Source: Thalassia testudinum (taxonomy: Eukaryota; Streptophyta; Magnoliopsida; Alismatales; Hydrocharitaceae). From it: a stretch of DNA of 64,000 nt. The position numbers and the translations under genes were made by a program. The stretch covers positions 132,750,001 through 132,814,000 of the forward strand of contig JAZHRO010000036.1 in the NCBI GenBank assembly GCA_037157565.1, written 5' to 3'. Positions 58,141 to 64,000 of the stretch are shown piece after piece (position 1 is the first letter of the stretch; every line of letters begins with the position of its first letter). Under the pieces are notes generated by a model, which was not told the DNA's origin, made no database searches, and worked only from the letters and a program-made list of their open reading frames with translations.

Positions 58141-61100
58141 TGACCTCCTCAGACTCTTTGGAAGTGTCATCGGTTATCGCTATGGACAATGGAGATTATA
58201 AATCTCCTTTGTTCCTATCGTCACGTTGAATGAGGCTAATTATGCTAGATGGTCTCAGACGTTCCTTATGACCGTTGAAGGGCATTGTAAGTAACATCTA
58301 CTGTTGGAGATGGAGCCACAAGATAAAACAGGGAAGAATGTCATGTGAAAGAAAGATAATTCCATGGTTCATGCATGGATTATGAATTTCGTTGATCCTC
58401 AGATTAGTGATGGGATAATGTACTACAGGACCGCCAAGGAGATGTAGGATTCTCTACGTGATACATATTCTCATGAAAAGAATTCTAGCAAAGTATTTGA
58501 GATTCACCATGCCCCTGGTCGTCTTAAACAGGAGGGTCAGTCTTTGCTGCAGTATTATGCCACCCTAAAGGGGCTTCTTGAGAAATATAATGCTTGCCGA
58601 CCTTTTTGCACGTGTGCCACTCAGAGGGCACATAGGGAGTATGCTGTCCTTCAGTTTCTTGACGGACTTGGGCCTGACTATGAGGCTGCTAGGTCCCAGA
58701 TTCTTACTCTGGCTGAGCTTCCATCTCTGGAGGAGTCTTATAGTCACATGAGCAGAGTGGTTGTTAGGCAACCTGTGCCAGAAAGTGGACAAACCCCTGT
58801 ACTTGTTGCTGCTGCATGAGGAGGACGTGGTGCTTCATCCACCAGGGGGAGAGGGCGTGGTGGTCGAGGTACAAGTAGCAGACCTCTCACCATTTGCTTG
58901 CATTGTGGAAAGATCGGCCATACAGAGGCCTCTTGTTGGACAAAGCATGGTCGACCTTCCATAGCCAACCGTGCTGTCACTTTGGAGGAAGCGACATGGT
59001 GTCTTGTGCACACTAGGATGCCGTGATCCAGCGTCTCTCCTAGTTGACCCATGAGACTACTACTACTATTGCAGATATTGCTGCCGTAGCCACTTCAGGT
59101 ATGACTTCCGCTTACTGGTCTGGTAACACTGACAATACATTGTGGTTAGTGGATTCTGGTGCATCTCAATATCTCAGTGGGGATGAGACGTGTTTTGGAC
59201 ATGTTCATAATGTTCCCTTAGGGAGATCTGTAGCTTTGGCAGGCAGTGTAGGATTCATGGCAGAGATGTTACAGTGATTCCTACTTTGACATTGCCTAAT
59301 GTTCTTTATGTTCTGGAATTTCCTATTAGTCTTTTGTCTGTCAGTAGAATTATAAAAGATTTGCACTGTCGTGCAATATTTGATGAGCTAGGCTGTATTT
59401 TTCAGGACAAAACTCACAGGGAGGACGATTTGTGGTGGACATGAGGAAAGGGGTGTGTATCGTCTGGTCCAGAATCCAGTTGCCATTATGTGTCAGGGTG
59501 AGGTTGCATAGTGCTGGTATAGCTCTTCTGTGGCATCGACATCTTGGACACCCATCACTGGACAGGCTTCAACGTGTCATTCCTTATATTTCACCGACTA
59601 CAGAAATTATGTGATGCATGCCAGCTTGGAAAGCATCACAGGACTAGTTTTCCTCCTAGTTCATCTTATAGTTCTAATGCTATCTTTGATTTACTGCATA
59701 TGGATATATGGGGACCGAGTCCTATCCCGGACAGACTGGGTCATAAATTTTATTTACTTATTGTGGATGATTTTTCTAGGATGTCATGGTTATTTCTTTT
59801 GAAAAATAAATCTGATGTTGGATCAGTGATTGAAACATTTATCTTACAAGTAAAGACTCAGTTTTCTACCGTTGTAAAGGTTGTGCGGTTTGATAATGCT
59901 TTAGAGTTCTGTACATCTAAGTTGGCAGGCTTTTATAGATCCCTTGGGATTGTTCATCAGACATCTTGTCCAAATACGTCGCAACAGAATGGTGTAGTAG
60001 AAAGAAAGCACCGCTACGTGCTTGATGTGGCTAGAACATTATTGATCCAACACAATGTGCCATAGGTGCATTGGGGAGATGCAGTGTTGACTGCATATTA
60101 TTTGATCAATAGATTGTCCAACTCAACCATATAAGAACAAGTTCCATGGCTGGTTCTTTATCCTGAGAAGGATCTATTCACTGTTCCACCTCGCGTGTTT
60201 GACTATGTTGCATTTGTTCACATTCTTGGACCTGGCAGAGACAAGTTGGCTCAAAGAGTAGTGAAATGTGTGTTTCTGGGATATAGTAGCACCCAGAAAG
60301 GATACAGATGCTATGACCTACGTGGTAAGAAACATTATGTGATTGTAGATGTCATATTTCATGAGCTCATTCCTTATTTCTCTACAGATGGTCATCAGGT
60401 GACATTTGAGAGGAATTTGGCTCCTATGTCTGTTCAACTAGTTTCCTTGGAGTAAATCCCTATTACACATCATGAGGATATACCTACCACAGAGATTTCT
60501 GTGAGGCAGAGAGCAGAAAATACTCAGGTATATAGGCTACTTGTGACATACAGACAGTATGCATGGCGACAAGAACTCACCCCCACTACACCTCAGCCAC
60601 CTATCTCCTCCTATAGTCAGGTGTGTGTTGATATTGACGTGAGTTTTCCCAGTGGTACTTGTGCAGATTCCTCTGATGAGTCTCATACTTTGGTTGTTAC
60701 TGAGCATAGTAAGGAGGATCTTAATCTCCTAATTGCTATTTGGAAGGCTCCAAGTAGCTGTGCTCAGTATCATAATGTACAGACAATCTCCACTGCCATC
60801 CTCGATTGTTCCTTTGCTACTTTCACAGCGGCACTATTTGGACTATCTGGACTATCTAGAATGTATGTTCCTACCTCCCATCAGCAAGCCATGCTGGATC
60901 CAAACTGGCATTAGGCCATGGAGGATGAGATGGCTGCTTTACAGTCTAGAGGGACGTGAGACTTGACTACCTGGCCTCCTCATGCTAGAACAGTTGGTTG
61001 TTGTTGGGTCTTAGCCGTTAAATACAACCTAGACGGCACGATCTCTCGCTATAAGGCAAGATTGGTGGCAAAGGGATTTACCCAAACATATGGGGTAGAT

Positions 61101-62395
61101 TTCTTTGATACCTTCTCTTCGATTGCTCGATTGTCTACTATTCGGATTTTGATGTCTGTAGTAGCTCACTATGACTGGCCTCTTCATTAGTTGGATGTCA
61201 AGAATGTGTTCTTGTATGGAGATCTTCAGGAGGAGGTCTATATGCAACAACCGCCTGGGTTTGAGGTTTAGGGGGAGTGTGTATGCAGATTGAAGAAAGC
61301 AATCTATGGCTTGAAGTAGGTCCAAGAGCATAGTTCCAGAGACTCTCGGAGGAGGTACATGTAATGGGACTTGTAAGGTCCTCTACTGATCACTCTTTAT
61401 TTGTTAGGAAGAGTAAAAGGGGAGTGATTTTACTTTTTGTTTATGTGGATGACCTGATCCTCTCTGGAGATGATGTTGCTGGGATAGCTGAGATAAAAAG
61501 GAAGTTGGCTGATGCCTTTGTGATGAAGGATTTGGGTGAGCTCAGATATTTTCTAGGGATTGAAGTGGCACGTAGTAATAAGGGCATTGTTCTTAGTCAG
61601 CAGAAGTATGCTCTTGATATCTTGCAGGAAACAGGAATGATGGGATCCAAACTTGCCTATATACCTATGGATCCTAAAGGACATCTCTATGATACTGAGT
61701 CTCCGCCTATAGATAGCAGATCATATAGGCAGTTGGTTGGTAAATTGTTGTATCTTACTATTATACGTCCAGATCTTTCCCTTGTAGTAGGAAAGCTCAG
61801 CTAATTCATGGACAAACTGACCAGGCAGCATTGGGATGCTACTATACAGGTGCTTAGGTATGTGAAGAAAGCACCTGGCAGAGGTGTTTTATTTCAGAGG
61901 GGCACATCTATGAGTGTTGTTAGCTACTCTGATGTCGATTATGTAGGGTGCATGACAGATAGGAAGTCGACAATTGGATTCTATACTTATGTGGCAGGCA
62001 ACTTAGTGACATGGAGAAGCAAGAAGCAGCAGGTGGTATCTCAGTCCAGTGTAGAATTAGAGTACAGGGCTATGGCTTAGACAACTGTAGAGATGGTTTG
62101 GGTCAGATCTGTTCTACATGATCTCCATATTCAGGAAGATGGACCAATGGAGATGAGATGTGATAATCGTGTTGCTACTTATATTGCTAATAACCCAATG
62201 TCTCATGAGCAGACAAAACATGTTGAGGTTGACTACCACTACACTAGAGACTTGATACAACATGGAATTATCTACACTTCATCTGTATCATCTGAAGATC
62301 AGATTGTAGACATATTCACGATGTCACTTGCCAGATCTATTTTTGATAAGTGTTGTTCAAAGTTGAGCATCATTAATATATATGCTCCAATTTGA
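58141..62395 (+). pseudogene. Copia C gag-pol remnant
   Basis: In order: gag from about 58141 (early frameshift; [17 protein letters not shown] at 58550-58602), CCHC zinc knuckle C-x2-C-x4-H-x4-C at 58895-58936, protease (WLVDSGASQYLSG at about 59143), pre-integrase zinc motif (WHRHLGHPS at about 59530), integrase (59544-60065), RT (60963-61804, with YVDDLILSGDD at about 61441) and RNase H (61808-62395). Breaks include TAG at 60063, 60912, 61188 and 62078 and TAA at 61802, nearly all explained by C-to-T at CAG or CAA. Not functional. Confidence 0.93.
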
Positions 62396-62402
62396 GGAGG
62401 AG

Positions 62403-62550
62403 TGTTGGTAGGGCACTTATTAGAGTTATTGGAGTCATTTGTTATGTTTCTTATTTTGTTGGACTCATGATGTAATTTTCCCAACACCTCTTGCTATATA
62501 AAGAGGTATAGGGTTTCATTTAAGAATAAGACAAGTCATTTTCTCCGACT
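62403..62550 (+). repeat. Copia C 3' LTR
   Basis: 148 bp, differing from 57198-57345 at seven positions with no indels, followed directly by TACAC. Confidence 0.95.
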
Positions 62551-62555
62551 TACAC

Positions 62556-62862
62556 TTTGTTTTTTACTTCTCCAGATGACAAGGTTTCCTCCTTGAGATG
62601 TAGGATATCCTTTAGTTGACCTTCTATCATCCACAAAACCAGCACAATCTATGCCTATGTATCCATCAACATCAAGTCCATCTCCTTTCATGAATAGAAG
62701 CCCCTGACTAGGATTCTTCTTTAAGTAGCAAATAATCTTGTTTATTGCCTTAAGATGAACGTCAATGGGAGCGTGCATGAACTACATCATAACATTCATT
62801 GCATAGGTGATATTAGGCCTAGAAATAAGTTTCCCAACAATTTTTTAATACCTATGCTTTTG
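62556..62862 (-). mobile_element. Copia H, right part (RNase H remnant)
   Basis: Minus strand continues the RNase H of copia H ([30 protein letters not shown]) and ends near 62862 in a broken RT edge, after which the sequence no longer matches copia on this strand. H has therefore lost its 5' half. Confidence 0.82.
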
Positions 62863-63044
62863 GGAGTCGTCAAGTGGTTCCCATTACTCAAGCTCAAATG
62901 ACGATTGGCCTTAATTGGTGTGGCAATAGGTCTACAACCAAGTTTCCTAGTTTCTTTTGTAATTGGTGTGGTAATAGATTTGAAGTGTTGGTGTTACATT
63001 TCATGAAGCAATTCCTTACCTTTTTGTTGTTGCCAGACAGTTGT
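62863..63044. other. Junction between copia H and copia I
   Basis: About 180 bp not assigned to either copia. It contains the phrase AATTGGTGTGGYAATAG twice (about 62913 and 62961). Confidence 0.4.
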
Positions 63045-64000
63045 AGAGTGTGCCAGAGTATGCTCTTATGCTAGTTGCTTCTATGCCACTTGGTGTCTTC
63101 TCAGATAGTAGCAAATCTCATTCTTCTACAGAACCATCTACCAGCACATTCAAGATTGTACCAGTGGATGAGCATACGTTTAAGGGTCACACTTATCAGT
63201 TGCCAATTTCATACAGGGCAAGGCCACCCTCCTCTATTCCACAGTCCTCTCCTAGTTCAGGTAGTGTTGAGAACCCGGAGGCTCCTCGTCAGGATATTCC
63301 TACAGGTATAGAGTCTTGCACAGAGGACGTTCCTTCAAGTTCTGATGATACTCCTGAGGACACTATCGTTGTTGTAGAGGATGATATTGACCTTCCAATA
63401 GCAATACGGAAGGCACCTCACAGTTGTGCACATTATCGAGCTGCAGGGGCATCCGTTTGTGATGGCTTGGGTACTTCATTTGTTGCCTTTATGATGACTC
63501 TGTCAGCATCTCATCTGCATACCTCGCATTAGGAGGCCATGCTTCATTCCGAGTGGCATTTAGCGATGGAGGAAATGGAAGTCGTTCGTTCTAGAGGCAT
63601 GTGGGAACTTACACTGAGACCAGTAGGAGTTCATGTTATGGGGTGTCGATGGGTCTTTGCTTTAAAATACAACCCTGATGTGTCTATTTCCTGGCATAAG
63701 ACTTGCTTGGTGGCCAAAGGGTTTACCCAGACGTATGGGTGGACTTTTTTGACATCTTCTCACCGGTGGTAAGGCTCCCAACCATGCATATCCTCCTTTT
63801 AGTGGCAGCAAACAGAGATTGGAATTTCCATCAATTGGACATGAAGGTCTTCCTCTATGGTGATCTACAAGAGGAAGTGTACATGCAACAATCCCCTGGC
63901 TTTGAGATTGAGGGAGAGTGTGTACGCATGCTAAATAAGGCCATTTATGGACTTAAGCAAAGTCCTCGTGCGTGGTTTCAGAAATTGTCAGAGGTTGTGG
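63045..64000 (+). mobile_element. Copia I, 5'-truncated, continues past the window
   Basis: Plus-strand copia beginning in the integrase-RT linker (63050-63532; DEHTFKGHTYQLPISYR, IDLPIAIRKAPHSC) and running into RT (63539-64000; [12 protein letters not shown] and VAKGFTQTYG), with a TAG at 63530 and a frameshift near 63740. No LTR is in view. The similarity in motif layout to copia B2 and C places it in the same lineage. Confidence 0.85.

Larger units (their letters stand above)
57198..62550 (+). mobile_element. Copia C, full-length, nested in copia H
   Basis: 5353-bp plus-strand Ty1/copia element with 148-bp LTRs (57198-57345 and 62403-62550) and a perfect target duplication TACAC (57193-57197 and 62551-62555). 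LTRs begin TGTTGGT and end CGACT. PBS TGGTATCAGAG follows the 5' LTR directly, and the polypurine tract TTTGAGGAGGAG precedes the 3' LTR. The two LTRs differ at 7 of 148 positions. All gag-pol domains are present in order but broken by stops. Confidence 0.96.

Overview
This is plant nuclear DNA, most likely from a monocot. The evidence is one multi-exon plant actin-bundling gene (fimbrin) with GT-AG introns and a GC-rich 5' end that falls off in the later exons (a pattern common in commelinid monocots), embedded in Ty1/copia, L1-type and RTE-type retroelements. No bacterial, organellar, tRNA, rRNA or CRISPR feature was recognised. The species cannot be fixed from the sequence.

Layout. Bases 1-19200 form a gene-poor upstream region. 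It holds two inverted copies of a long LTR rich in GACGTC-like motifs (1-996 on the minus strand, 13856-15719 on the plus strand), two probable poly(A)-tailed retrosequences with target-site duplications, a 21-base poly(G) run, a MITE candidate, and a strongly AGCT-enriched tract (16801-17580). A 37-bp GA microsatellite (19201-19237) lies just upstream of the gene.

From 19443 to 54114, twelve exons encode the first ~569 residues of a FIM2-type fimbrin on the plus strand. All reading frames and splice phases join correctly, and the last exons lie beyond base 64000. Small introns (79-156 bp) alternate with introns enlarged by insertions. Intron 4 (5.5 kb) holds an internally deleted copia and an L1 remnant. 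Intron 7 (16.6 kb) holds a three-level copia nest and a separate copia that is itself interrupted. Intron 8 (7.8 kb) holds a non-autonomous LTR element carrying a Mutator-like element and an L1-type LINE. Intron 11 (2.3 kb) holds a 5'-truncated RTE LINE with a perfect 13-bp target duplication. Intron 12 (at least 9.9 kb) holds a second copy of the non-autonomous LTR family, a copia inserted into another copia, and the start of one more copia.

At least eight copia elements or fragments are present. All the coding ones are broken, mostly by C-to-T type stop codons. Several have short LTRs (about 125-200 bp), and in several the duplicated target places the LTR ends at TG...CT rather than TG...CA. 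The host gene looks functional despite an insertion load that stretches about 1.7 kb of coding sequence over more than 34.6 kb. No clearly new enzymatic system was found. The best candidates for undescribed biology are the non-autonomous LTR family (two copies), the TG...CT copia group, the ATCGATATCG-repeat Mutator-like element, and the AGCT-rich tract.
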